Positions 49,860 to 62,932 of a DNA stretch of 64,000 nucleotides are shown piece by piece. The notes under the pieces are model-generated. The model had not been told where the DNA came from and made no database searches. It saw nothing but the letters and a program-made list of their open reading frames with translations. The stretch's first letter is position 1; each line of letters begins with the position of its first letter. The stretch spans positions 68,969,283-69,033,282 of the forward strand of contig CM035235.1 in the NCBI GenBank assembly GCA_020226215.1, in the 5' to 3' direction. Position numbers and translations under genes: made by a program. This DNA is from Sindora glabra. Lineage: Eukaryota > Streptophyta > Magnoliopsida > Fabales > Fabaceae.

Positions 49860-51108
49860 TTTTAATTTATTGTCGGTGGGGGACCCACACTTGCTTTGGT
49901 ACGCACAAATGAAGATATTGCATCTTCAATTTTTTTTTAATATATTAGAGAGTATAGTATATAAATTCATTAAATTTTACAATTTAAATTCATCAAAATA
50001 TTATAAAATTAAATAATAAACCACACACTGTTTTTAACTTTGAGCCAATCATAAAAATTATAAAAAAATTATATTTAATATGATTCAATTAATATTTTTA
50101 TAAACAAATTATCAATTAGTAACAATTTTTTTTAATTTCTTATTATTTATACAAATGCTAACAAATTCTAGATATTTTTATTTTTTATTTTTTATAACTT
50201 TATCTTCCATCTCTTAGTAAATGGCAATGCAATACTTCTTTTTAGTTCATTATCCAATTTATATAGCAAGTTGCAATTAGATTAATGAAACATAATACAA
50301 ATAAAATTTAAATAAGTCTATTAAAGACAAAATTTCCCTATATAAAAGAAGTAAGACTAAGTGCACATAATATTACCATTTTATCCTTTTATTTTAAATA
50401 ATTTGATTGTAGTATTGATATATGTGCATTTTTTAATGACCTTAATAATTAGTTAATTATCTAATTATTCTAACATATAAAATTTTCTTGAAAATAATTA
50501 TAATTCATGACTTTTATCGTATATTTTTATTCTTTAGTTGATACTTGTTCTTATTAGAATTGAATAGCGATACTTTAATATGATTATTTGCGAGTGTTTA
50601 TGAAGGTTTAGCATGAAATTTTTAATTTTGTATTTGAAATCTATTAATTTTTCATAAAATCTATAAATTTATTTAGACTTGCATAAATATTACATAAATA
50701 TGTAAAAAATTACATAAATATTAATTTAAATTGTATAAAAATTCTGAAATGTTCATTTTATATAAAAAATTTGTAAAAATATAAAAACTAGGACTAACAA
50801 TAAATTGAGTCAAATTATGATATACTTGAAATTTGCCTAAGTTTATAAATTAAGAGAGTGATATATGAATTAAATAGTTTGGCTCATTTATTAAATGAAT
50901 GGAATTTGAATTTAAAAATATTTGATTCAATTATATCTTAAGCTAAGTCGAATAATATATACAATTTAAAATATATTTAATTTTTAATAATTATATTTAA
51001 TTTAATAATATATTCAATTTATTTTATAATATATAACATAATTGTGATTTTTAATAAATTATATTGTATCGAATAATAAAAATAGTCTTAATAATAACAT
51101 AAAAATAC

Positions 51109-51182
<74 letters not shown>

Positions 51183-51540
51183 TGTATGTATGTATGTATA
51201 CATAGGTGGGTAACTTAAATTTTTAGTCAAATATAGAATAAAATATCCAAGTATAATATATATGTAATAGTTAAAAATCATTTTACTAGTTATTTTAATG
51301 GTTAATAATTTTTTATATTATAGAATTGTGCTTATGAGCAAATACTAGATCATTAAAACTAAATTAGTTCAGTTGTATATATAAATATTCATTAGATATA
51401 AATGATTCAATTTTATCGAATCAAATTGAGTTAATCGTAAACTTAATTCAAACCAAGTTTGAATTGAAACAATTGATTCAAATCAAACTTGAGCCAAATT
51501 ATAACTTGAACAAATTTTGATCAAGTCCAATCTAAGATCA
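49860..51540. other. sequence in unit B without counterpart in unit A
   Basis: Between the matching blocks ending CCACAGAATTAAACACC and starting AATGAACTTGCCAGCAAGC, unit B has about 1.7 kb of AT-rich sequence, where unit A has about 90 bp. It includes the (TA)n(TGTA)n microsatellite and many ATTCAAATxAAxTTGA-like inverted motifs. No clear termini were found, so it may be several insertions or a deletion in A. Confidence 0.5.
51111..51201. repeat. (TA)n(TGTA)n compound microsatellite
   Basis: About 22 TA units run directly into about 11 TGTA units. The minus strand is open and would encode a Tyr/Ile/His/Thr repeat, but that is a by-product of the microsatellite. Confidence 0.95.
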
Positions 51541-51828
51541 ACTCACTTTAAGTCGCAACTAATGAACTTGCCAGCAAGCATTGGATAACTCACAAAACCA
51601 ACGAAAGACTATATACTACGTGCTAAAAAAAATCACTTTTAAACTATTTTTTATATACAAAAGAAGCAATTGATTAAAACACACATATATAATTTTGAAT
51701 TTAAACTCAAAACATAAGAAGAAAAAAAATTTCAAAAGCAAAATCAGATCTTATTGCACGTGTAATCTCCAAATTATAAAAATTATCATTATAATCCCTA
51801 AATAATGTTTCGATTGTATAATTTTATT

Positions 51829-52504
51829 TTTTTATATAGAGGTGGCGATTTTTAAAATCACACAATAATATGAATATGATATGAATTATACGAATTTGAA
51901 TCATAAAGGAATTGACATATTTAACACAATAAAATCCGTATTAAGTTTGAGTTAACTCATATAATTTGTTATGACTCATATAATTTATGTGAATTATTAT
52001 TCGGATTAACTTCATATGACTAATTCATATAACTCACAAAAATATATATAATTTTATATATTTTACATATGAATATATGTATATATTATATAATTTTGTA
52101 TGATTTATATTATATAATATATGTTATTTTAATAAAAAATATGTATTCTCTATGTGAAATGAATGGTTAAATAATATTATTTGGTAAATAATTAATTAAT
52201 AAATTATAAATAGATAAATATGATAAAAAAATTAAATTCATGTTTTAAAAATGAGAATAAAAATTTAATAAAATATTTAAATAAAAATTAAAAAACTTCT
52301 AATATAATATGATAAGTACTTAAATTTGATCAATGAATTTAGGATATAAATTTTGTTGATTGCAATTATCAGATGAGTTGATTCTTTTTAACACGATTAA
52401 TATATAGATTAATGTGACATGATACAATTATTTAAATTAGGTTAGAGTTATTTAACACAACACAAATTCATATGTAAACCTAAATTACCACCCTTATCTT
52501 CCTA
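51829..52504. mobile_element. hAT-like MITE (~660 bp) in unit B only
   Basis: The element is 51837-52496. The ends are TAGAGGTGGCGATTTT and, complemented, TAAGGGTGGTAATTTAGG. The corresponding point in unit A (near 45450) is uninterrupted. The flanks TTTTTATA and TCTTCCTA agree at only 5 of 8 positions, so the target duplication is weak. The interior has repeated CATATAATTxATxTGA and AACACAA motifs. Confidence 0.55.
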
Positions 52505-54070
52505 CATAAAACATCCTTGAGTAATATTCAAGAATTATCATGATTATTTTTATAATTTTAAGATATTCTGTCAACATCTTATATTTTTAACGATGAAAAA
52601 TTATTAATTTTATTATTCTTTTATTTAAAATAACCTCGACTACACGTAACGTAACACACGCTGGTGCCGAAATTGTACATCTGAACGTTTTTTTCGTTGG
52701 GTAAGGATTTGACATACATCTAATGATTTAAGATGATAGATGATTGATAATGTAAAGTGGCCCTTTATTAAGTATAGTTACGTGTTGCATTTAATATTAG
52801 GAATTGAAAGCATCTAATCTAATTCAAGATATATATGATATTAATGGAAGATTTTTTATTTTTTTCATTTTTATTGTGGATTTCAATTTTAAAATTTTAT
52901 GTATATATATTTAGTTACAATTGAAAAAAATAGCAAGTATGATTGACAATCACGTTATATAATTAAATAATCAATAATACAAATGAGAACGCAATCTATG
53001 AAAAGTAGATACCTTAATTTGGATTTATATGGATACCAAATAGCAGATGTTATTGTCACGTTAATAAATTAATATGAGATGAGATAGAATACAATCTTTG
53101 GGAAAAGAAGCATCGCAAGTTGTACTATTTATACAAAACAAAAAAAATAATAATGATAATTTGGATTATTGATTACTGTTGGCTGAATTTGCTACTACAT
53201 ACTAACAAATGGTATTGTTTTCATCGCTCCCCATATTGTCATTGAAAAATATATTAAAATTATTCTCACAAGATCGAAGCCTTTAAATAATATCTAATAT
53301 TTTCATAAAAATTTTATATTTTCATTTATTTTTTTGTATGTTTATGTCTAAAAATTTAACTATTCTTACTATAAAAAAAATTCTTCTCCTAAGATATCAT
53401 GGCTTTAAATTAGAAAAAATGGTAAAATAAATTCATTTCTCTTCAGGTTTAGTTCAATACATTTACATTCTTTTAATTTTATAAATAAACACTCATTTTT
53501 TTAATTTATCTACGATGGGCGGAATGAGTATTAATTTAAAAGAAAGGGAAAGGAAAACGAGTGTGTATTGTTAAAAGTAAAAGGGTGTGGATGTATTGAG
53601 ACTAAAATAGTAGGTAATTTAAAATTAAAAATAAAAGAGACTAGTAAAAATGAAAAAAATCAGATAGCAGAAAAAATTTGATAAAAATATATTTTTGGTG
53701 AGTAAAGAAAAATATATATTGAAGCGTACAGTTCCCTTGTCAAAAGGGAATATGAACATGAGGGGGTATAAAAACAATCATCATTCGATTTAAATGGTAT
53801 TTGATATTTTTTAAAAGTTTTATATCTTTTATTATATTTAAAATTTAATTCTTAATTTTTATATATATATTCAATAATTTAATCATTTCTACTATTAAAA
53901 AAAAGGAACTATGAGAATTTATTATGTAAGTAAATAATTACCTATGAACGGACATCTCAGTGGGATTCAAAATTATCTCAAGAACTTTATTTTTTATTAT
54001 ATTTAAAATTTTAAATATATGAATTGAATGAAATTACTAGTTTTAATATTAAGAAAAATAATAATTATTA

Positions 54071-56637
54071 AAAAAATTATTTTTATATATAAATAAAAAA
54101 TATCATGTGTTTATATGCTTTATAATTAAGAAAATAATTGTTAAAATTATAATAATAGAAGAAAATAACTCCCTCTTTGAAAAATAAGAAGTTACCTTTA
54201 ATTAAAGTCATTATATTTAACATTAAATATATCAATTATCTTTTATTTTTTATAATTTATAATTATATTCTTATTAAAAATATTTTTTGCTGAAACAAAT
54301 GGATAATCAGTCCAAAATCAATTTAAGTAGGCGCAATTTGTGCAGATCATGGTCTAAGCAGGGTGGATCCATGCGAATCAAGCCAATATGCAGACTATCC
54401 TTTTTTTTCCTTAAAAAAATAAAATTCTTAGATTAAGTGTTCAGAAATTATATATATTTTTAAAAAGAATTAAAGCATACTCCAATTAAATTCAGATAGT
54501 ATATTGTTTATATACAAATAAAGTTCATTCCACCTCAATTTACATGTTAAATTAAACTCAGTTTAAACTAATTACAAAAAAGGAATGAAAATTAAATTTT
54601 AAAATTATTTCTTCAAAACATTTGCCTCAAATGTTCAAAATATTTGAAAAATAGAAATAAATAATGAATTGATCTACGAATCGATCCGATCCATCTTAGA
54701 CTAGACGATATAATACCAAATTCGATTTAAAATAAATCTATACAATTCAAATTCTGAGATTTAGTGTGTACAAATTTTAGTCCAATCCCTTCGATCAATA
54801 TTCCCGTTAAGTTTACAAACACAAATCAAAGTCTTTTTTCATTATTTTTTAAAATATTTTTTTATTTTTGCTTTTAAAAATAAAAGTTCTTGTTTGACAA
54901 ATTATTTTTAAAATCTGTTTTTTAAAATTTGAAACTCCAAATATGTAATTTAAAAACAAAAAAATATAAGTTTTTAATATTTTCTTGTTCTTATATTCTA
55001 AATGCAAATTTTGTAATCAAATAGAATATTTCCTTTTTTACTTCCTAAACACTTTTTATTTTTTATTTTTTAAATTAAAAAATATTTTTTCAGAAATAAA
55101 AAATTATTTTTAAAACAATCAAAACAGTTTTTTAAAAAATTTAAAAAATGAAAAAATAATCAAACATACACTAGACCTTTAATTTTATTTTTCTAAAAAA
55201 TCATTTATCAAAATAAAATGAACCTAGTCCTCGAAAGATGGAACGTAAAACGAAAAAAAAAAATTATTCACACAACAGAAATAGGCGACGCACGCTAAAG
55301 ACGTCCACGTAATCAAATCAGCGAATTTACTGCAGTTTCATGATCATAAAGCTCAAATAGTCTAAACTATCCTTTCGATTGACTTGAACAATTTTTTGCG
55401 AGGCACGTTATTTACCTTTTTAATGAAAGATAAACCTCTTATTTAATTTTAATTTGTAATTCTTATAGGACGTAAAAATTAAATTTATATTTTGTATCTA
55501 TCAAATCAAGGTATGCAAGGTTTAACGGAGACCTCCCATCACAACGCCTGCAGACTAGTTCTATGCCTGACGTACGGAATTTCTAGTAGCTTGGTTAAAA
55601 ACATCAACGAGTCTTCGATTTGACTTTTATATTCCAAATATAACAGAAGTTTCTGCTGAGCCGATCAACAATATATTTCTTTACACCTGATTACGTTGGC
55701 TATCACGCTTGATTCGCAAATCTTCTAGAATTAGTTTGGGAAATTGATAATTTGACGTGCATATGACAAATTAGTTGTATTTTATCTTCAAAATACATAT
55801 CAAAGTTGCCAATATTATTAGATTAAATAAACACAATATTTAATCTTTTATATAAAAAGGTGCTAGCGCTAACTGTAATCTTTTTTTTTTTAACTATTCT
55901 TTCTTATCCTCACTTGTAATGTTAAAATAGATATCAAAACAACAAAATGTCATAAAAACAATAATATATTTGACATTATTAAAATAAAATTTAACAATAT
56001 ATTTATATTCTATCTATTTTGACATTGTAAATAAGGTTATTAATACTAGTTATAAATTTGAAGAACATAACAATCAACCACTAAAGGTGATTTAATAGTT
56101 TATCGTGAATTCAGTGTAAACCGCCAACATTAAAAAAGTCCAACTATAACACATATTTGGTGTCCATATGCTTGATAAATTCTTATACTCCAGAAAAATT
56201 TTACTGCTTCAAATCTTTGAACTTCCATTTGTTCTTTGAAAGCAGTAAAATGAAGCCGAAGGTCGATTACTTTGCATTAGTTCAGTAAATACACGGAGGC
56301 CGGCTTCCCCCAAACGAACAAAATAAATTTCAAGTTGTGACAAAAGAAAAGGGAAAAAAAAAGTTTAATAAAATAAAAAAGGCCCAGTTTTGTACGGATT
56401 GCGTGATGCACCTGTTATAAATAAAAATAATCATAAATACGTAGCAAAAATAACATTATTTGCTTCCAGAAGTAAAATGATAATATGATATTTTTGAATG
56501 AGAATAAAAAAGGGAAAGCTGATGTAATATGACAACACTTAAGTCTTTTGCATACATCAGTGCGAGATATACAATAGTAGAAGAAACAAGAAAGTATGAG
56601 TTAGCACAAAAAAACCTGTTCTCAAGAAGAGAACATT
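54071..56637. other. intergenic DNA downstream of CENP-C
   Basis: AT-rich to about 55200, then a somewhat GC-richer interval (55240-55760) without a recognisable frame. The last few hundred bases probably contain the 3' UTR of the CENP-C gene. Confidence 0.5.
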
Positions 56638-59600
56638 TTAATGCAGAGAGGCCAGCTCCAGAAGCTCTTTGTATTCATCAGAAACATAAGATTTCACCTT
56701 CAAATTGGGTTTGCCATCGGCCGTTCCTGGAGACATATACTTCAACCCAATCACAGTTGGCAAGCCTGCACAAAGTATATTTAAAATCAATAATATGCAT
56801 ACTTCATCATTGTTGCAAACTAGACAACTGGAGCATTGCAGGTTATATAGCAAGTATTCATTCATCTTTGCTAAAAAATTGTAGAAAACTATTCTTGACA
56901 GACAATGCTGAAATGAAATCTTGATACCTTTGCATATAATCAAGGGAAATATGGGTTTGTTTATTTTCTGTCTTTAAACAGTTTTTTATTTTTTTTGTTT
57001 TTAAAAACAAGAAACTATTTGACAACCTCTTTTTAAAATTTGTTTTCAAAAACTATTCTTTAAATGTGTAACTTAAAAACAAAAAAATAAAAATAATTTG
57101 TAATTATTTTCTGAACTTGTTTTCTTATTCTAAATGTCAGTTTTGTAATTAAATAAAATACTTATTTATAATATTAATCACCTTCTAATCTTAATTTTCT
57201 TTTAATCCAAAAATAATTTTTAAGAACAAGAAAATAGTTTTTAAAAACAGTTTTTAAAAATATAAAAACAGAAATATATCCAAACACACTTATAAATTTT
57301 AGCTTGTACCTATACTTAGGTGCAAATCCTTTTAACCATCTGTTTCGTTGTGCTGCTATGTAATCTCAAAGATAACAAAAGGTAAACTTAATTCAAAGTT
57401 GAGTTTTTAACTTCTAGTTATAGGCATGGTTTAGTAATTGATCGAGTCTAATTATGGCCACCCCCTTAAGACCCCCTTAAGAACGTACACTGTCCATGAT
57501 AAAGCATTATGTCTACTGTACTCACTGTCATGTATGCGACCATACACCGGTCTTTCTCCTTTCCAGTATTCCAAAGGTCTTGTCCTCATCCTGCTGCTTC
57601 GCCTTACTCCATTTAACCACGATGTACCAGCAGCTGGGAAAATATAAACAATACTTCAATATAATAACAAAACGCATTCTAGAGATATATGGATCAGATC
57701 ACTGTAAGTATGAGTTAGAACCTGCAAGGCTTTGCCTTTGACAATGTTTTTTCTCCTTACGTTTGTTTGGTTGTAATTTACTTTTCCTTTTCTCATTATC
57801 TGACAACTGAGAACCTCCTGTCTTTTCCTGTACCTTAAGAGATACATAAATTATTTTACAAGACTGTGGCATGAGCTCATAAGAAAATATATAGATGATG
57901 ATGATGATGACGATCAAACAAGAAAAGACTGAGAAGCAAAAAGTACAATACCTAGAAATGGTGTAATTAATATTTCTTATTCAAACATTCCAAAACATGA
58001 TAACATGCTTGACTTATTGATAATAATGCCAGATAAAATAAAAATTGAGCAAAAGGGGCAAAAATCTGTGAGAAGCTAGTAACCTCTTTGTGTTGCTCTG
58101 GACCATCATCTGTTTGGGTGCATTCACCCGTTCCATTGGCTTCAAACCCAGGAGGACTTGGTTGCTCTGACAAAATATGCCACAACTGAGTTAAGACCAT
58201 GGAACAAACATAAATGCTAAATTTAAACCAAATGTTTTCTAGAATTTTGTAAGATGGGCAAGTGCGACACTCATCTGAGAGTTTCACAGAATAAACATGT
58301 TGTAAACTCATAAAAACATCATCTTCTATACACTGAACCCTCACAGTTAGAACTGGGGACAAGCAAGCATATTCCACCCACCACTGATCAAGCAATAAAT
58401 ATAGCTCATGAGATGATGACACAAGGACAAGGATACCAATCTCATTTATTATCATTAGTTTGGAGGTAATGATGCATGTGAAGATTGTGATCAACACTAC
58501 AGGTGAAGAGAAATTTCTGCACATTCTTGCAGCCCAAAGGGATCAACTAGAGTCTAAGAATTTCACATGGAAAAAAGTAGCCACTATGCACATGCAGATA
58601 AACCAAACATACATCAACTATCTGGTGGATTTCATAGTTGAATGGACCAACTAGTTACTAAACTTTTGATATATCAGTATTTTTTTCCCATCAACATACA
58701 GAGAATATCCCTTCCCTGGTTGTACTTCTGCCTTTACCAGCAAAAACTGCATTTGCAAGTCTTCCGTGATCAAATAAATCTGTGTAACCACTTACGTAAT
58801 ATACTAGCTACTATCAAAGGCAACCTCTAGTATTTTGCTTATACGCATGCAAGAAGCAGGCCACAATTATTCATACCTAGTGGATCATGTGAGTTAGGCT
58901 CCTGGTCTCCCTCTGGTGCAGAGGTTGCAACTTCCTGCACATTTTCTTCCTGTATCTTTCAATAATTCAATAGATCATTTAGAATTTACACATCCACGAG
59001 AACATAAAATGACAAAACATAGAAAAAGGGCTTCAGGAAACGCACTTTATCATCAAGTTCACAGGTTTCATTTGCCTCAGAAACTGGCCTGTTTACTGTA
59101 TCATCCATAATTCTGTCATCCATATCATTGCCTCCAATATCCACCTCCATGTCAACCGGAAATCCATTTGAGTCAAAATTATTACACAAATCAGTTTCCC
59201 TTAAATTATCTTGATTAGAATTTTCAGGAGTACTGACACAATTTCTGACAGTGTCCTCAATCAAACCTCCCATCCCAGCTTCAATCGTGTCTTCAATTTG
59301 GGATGCATTCTGCTCACCAAAAGACTTCTCCAGATCAGCAGGATTGACATCCTGAATTACAACATCAGTTATACTGACACAATTTCTGACAGTGTCCTCA
59401 ATCGAACCTCCCATCTCAGCTTCAATCTTGTCTTCAATTTGGGATGCATTCTGCTCACGAAAAGACTTCTCCAGATCAGCAGGATTAACATCCTGAGTTA
59501 CAACATCAGTTATACTGACACAATTTCTGACAGTGTCCTCAATCGAACCTCCCATCCCAGCTTCAATCATGTCTTCAATTTGGGATGCATTCTGCTCACC

Positions 59601-61799
59601 AAAAGACTTCTCCTGATCAGCAGGATTGACATCCTGAGTTACAACATCACTTAGCGGAGGATATCTTGTGGATAAATCAACAATATCAACAGCTGAAAAT
59701 GGATCAATTGATGGTCTTGACTGTAAAATGCGCTTCTGTAATGATGATAATGGAGCAAATGGACTTCGTGGTGGGGTGGGTGAAGCTAGTTGCTGTACAG
59801 GGCTTCCTAAATCTTGTCGTAGCCTCCCTGGTGTTTTTTCACTCATGTTTTTCAACAGATTGTCTATGTTGGACAAAGCTTTTCTTGGCTTTGATAATTT
59901 CCCTCCAAAAGATTTCAGATCAGTCACTTGGTTATCTGGAAATTCTGGAAACGATAATTTCTCTAAAACAATGGGTTTGATCTGCAAGGTCTCCTGCAAA
60001 CGTGTGACTGCTCCATCCCCTTCTAGATCATTGCAATTGCTATTCAGCAATTTATCCAAGATGTCATTGATCCTGTTCTCTTCTGCAGCAGATGAATCTG
60101 CAAAGAAAAAATTTCCATCATACCATGAGGCAATGATCAAATAAAGTAGGAAGTTCTAAGTGTGAAAACTAAGTAGGAAAGTCCTACGTGTGAAATATAA
60201 TAGGTATGTTAAGAGGACATTGATATTATTATGGATTCTATGTACAAGGAATGATGAGGAAGTATAAATATGCACCAAGTGTTGATAACGACTGCCCATT
60301 TCTTTCTAAAGGATAGCTTTCACTCACCAGCAAGTTTACCCTCCATTGTATCAATATGAGTCGCAGTCTCTGTGCTCGCGCTAACAGGGCCACAACTTTG
60401 TGATTCGAAGGTCTCTTGAGAGAATGGAACATTCTCATTATTCTCAAAAGATTTTAATGGATACAGATGCTTGTATCTGACTGATCTGATCCATATAACA
60501 GTAAAACCAGATTACACAACAGAGTAAAGACAGCCATGCATCATAAAAAGGTCAAAGCAGACTGATAATTAAGTTTTATGGTGGTACCGCTGATTGTTGC
60601 CCAAGAGCCCTGGTCGACGCTGTCGTACTCCAGTGGATACATTTTTCTGATTTTTATCATGTAACACACAACCCATCTGCTTCTGTATTTCTCTTGTTGC
60701 ATCTATGCATCAATTATAATTACAACAATAACTAGCTTTAGAAATACTATCCACGGTGTATTTGTATAGATAAAGAAAGGGCAACTTACTTTCTAACCGT
60801 TCATGGGCCTTGAAGAATTCCTCTGGATCTTTCAGCTTATCAATTTCCAGAGTTGGTATCAAATTCTCAATAGTATGACTGTCAGATAGACATATGAACC
60901 CCCCACCCAAAAAATAAATAAATAAATTAAAGCAATTTTCAATCCATAGTTAAAGAAACAGAGGAGAGGGAAATACAAAACAAGAGAGAAGGTTGAATCT
61001 AGGCTTTACTTTTTAGTTGGCTTCAAAGAGAAACGTGCACGCTGGAGGCCCAATCCAGGCCTCCGTTCTCGATGATTTTTCTTAGATTCATCAATAACAA
61101 CATCATTTGTCTCATTAGACGCTGGATTAGCCAAATTCTCTGAGTTGAACAGTCCGGGATTACAATCTACAATGGACTTTGCCTGCTCCATAAATTTACT
61201 GGGACTTCTCAAGGCCTGTTAAAAGCACGAGAGTCACGGAACGAAAACTGCTAATTATACAAGGTAGCAGAACAGACCAACCCGAGAGGAATAATGCCCA
61301 CTGGCACACATTTTCCAACTTCCACAAGCACAGCTGAGAAAGCATCATGATAAGAAATTTTCAACAACCCATAATTTCTCTCGGTGCTCATCTCAACGAA
61401 ATGTTCTTTCCTCAAAGTAGATCATTCATGATTTCCCTTTGTTTTAGAAGTCATCACGTACCAAATTGAAAAAACCCAATTAAAAGAACTCTCGAATATA
61501 CGCACCTAGCAATTTTTATGCATTCCCTCAAACACCCAAACCCTACCCTTAGCTTAACAAAAAAAAAAAGGCATAACATAGCTAGAAAAATGAGAGTACA
61601 GAAACATGAAAAAGAGCTGGCTTTAAGTTAAGAATACCATGGATCTAAGGTGGTTGTCGATGGAATTGAGGTCATCGTCGGGATTGTAAGGCTTGGAATG
61701 CCGTTGAGGTTGCACGCCAGATATTTGAGGAAAGAGAGAAAGCCCCCAATAGTCTGCAAGAGGATCAAGTACGCCACAGCTTTGAGTTTCGCTCGCCAT
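56638..61799 (-). CDS. CENPC: CENP-C, inner kinetochore protein, eleven exons, ~756 aa
   Basis: Exons in transcription order: 61799-61638, 61215-61010, 60878-60790, 60702-60588, 60476-60328, 60097-59046, 58949-58877, 58166-58084, 57827-57722, 57633-57526, 56765-56638. They total 2271 nt in frame. The N-terminus LDPLADYWGLSLFP is the plant CENP-C signature. ERRPGLGLQRARFSL and RQRRPGLLGNNQRYKHLYP follow. Near 241-310, DLEGDGAVTRLQETLQIK then EKLSFPEF match the conserved middle region. Residues 394-534 are three 47-residue repeats. The CENP-C motif spans exons 9-11: RQSLAAAGTSW, then GVRRSSRMRTRPLEYWKGER and VYGRIH. The end is TVIGLKYMSPG...VKSYVSDEYKELLELASLH, as in Arabidopsis CENP-C, with no cupin domain. 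Family knowledge: CENP-C binds CENH3 nucleosomes through the Arg/Trp-bearing motif and links them to the outer kinetochore. The exon 5 donor is placed at GGTGAGTG. A weaker in-frame donor lies 12 nt upstream. Confidence 0.94.
59232..59650 (-). repeat. three in-frame 141-bp tandem repeats inside CENP-C exon 6
   Basis: Units start at 59232, 59373 and 59514 (ACTGACACAATTTCTGACAG). Each encodes 47 residues: QDVNPAD.EKSF.EQNASQ, then IED.IEA.MGG.IEDTVRNCVS. Units 1 and 2 (N- to C-terminal) differ at four residues (Q/L, G/R, M/K, G/E). The array is acidic and lies between the conserved middle region and the CENP-C motif. Confidence 0.95.
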
Positions 61800-62100
61800 T
61801 TGGTACCATAATTTTGTTCAACATAGCATGGTGAATCAGTGATTGTGAAGAAGAGGAGGGTGGGAGATACTGGCTTGTTTGCTGTATTTTTCGTTTCAAA
61901 ATGAAAACTGAGCGGGAGCTGAAGTAAATCCCCAAGGATGCGCCCTGGAAAACAGTCGGACTGGGTCAGGCCCTTTGGGTCAGCCCGTATACACCCACAT
62001 TTTAAACGGATCAAAAACAGGAAAATCAGCCCAGTCTTTGAAGGGGGTGGCCGCCTGCAATGTTTTTTTTGGACAATAACACATTTAGATTTCATAGAAA
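61800..62100 (-). promoter_or_regulatory. CENP-C promoter/leader region with a site II motif
   Basis: GC-richer than the DNA beyond it. On the minus strand TGGGCT occurs at 62028-62033, about 230 bp before the ATG. This site II motif is common in plant genes expressed in dividing cells. Leader boundaries are unknown. The coding frame stays open upstream of the ATG for some distance, but ATG 61799 gives the family N-terminus. Confidence 0.4.
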
Positions 62101-62932
62101 ATATTCTTTTACAAAAAAGTATTATTTACATATATATTAATAAAATATTAACTTATAATGTATAGCTTGTGTTTAAAAAAATTTATCTAAAACCATAATA
62201 ATAAGAAAATAAATTTCTTTTTGAAATAGAAGAAGTCACTTTTTCAAATTCTTTATACTTAACATTAAACATATAAAACATTTCCTCTTGTATTAATATT
62301 TTATAACTATATTTTATGTAAAACATTTCCCTCAAAAACAAATGGTCCTGAATAAATATAAAATTTAATCCCTCATTTATAAATATATATGTTAACTATT
62401 ATATCCTTCAAAATACATAACTAGTATTATTAATTATTTATTTTTTCTTTTGTTATAATCATTCATCTCTTCTTTTATATGTAATACTAAAATAAATGGT
62501 AAAAAAATATTTGACATTGTTAAGGTATTATTTAACTATCAACTTCAATAATTTTTATTTGTTTTAATATTTTAAATGAATAAAGCGATGAATAATTATA
62601 ATAAAAATAAAAATAAAAGATTAATAATGATAATTATGAATTCAAAAAATGTAATAGTTATTACTTTTATAAATGAGGATTTAAATAATATTGTGTTTAC
62701 TTTATATTTCCCTCTCAAAATATTTAATTTAATTACATTTATATCTTTTTATTTGCAAGAAGTAAGTGTGGATAGTGTGTATATATATATACAAATGTGA
62801 TTACATAAAATTTCAAAAAACTTGGGGTTTAAGTAACCTTTTTTTTATTTTCTCATACCTTTATTACGAAGGAGAAAATATAATCATAAAACACCCCCAC
62901 ATTACAGCTTTGCTACAAAGAAACAAATACAA
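62101..62932. other. AT-rich intergenic DNA
   Basis: No gene, RNA or clear repeat is seen, only runs of A/T with a short (TA)n near 62781. Confidence 0.5.

Larger units (their letters stand above)
46866..54070. repeat. tandem segmental duplication, unit B
   Basis: Begins abruptly inside the gypsy integrase (CCATGTAATTTAACATTATT, matching 40622 onward) directly after unit A ends near AGCCAATAATTATG. It ends near 54046-54068 with the equivalent AAAAATAATAATTATT. It is longer than A because of insertions at 48700-49414, about 49860-51540 and 51837-52496. The A/B junction at about 46865 is head-to-tail. Confidence 0.85.

Noticed and set aside
51051..51281. Minus-strand open frame with Tyr/Ile and His/Thr repeats
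   Set aside because: Direct translation of the (TA)n(TGTA)n microsatellite.
57438..57741. Plus-strand open frames near the CENP-C motif exon
   Set aside because: The minus strand here encodes RPLEYWKGER of the CENP-C motif with good splice sites. The + frames have no support.
59211..60144. Plus-strand open frames over CENP-C exon 6
   Set aside because: They only mirror the repeat array on the coding strand. Splice sites and CENP-C similarity fix the minus strand.
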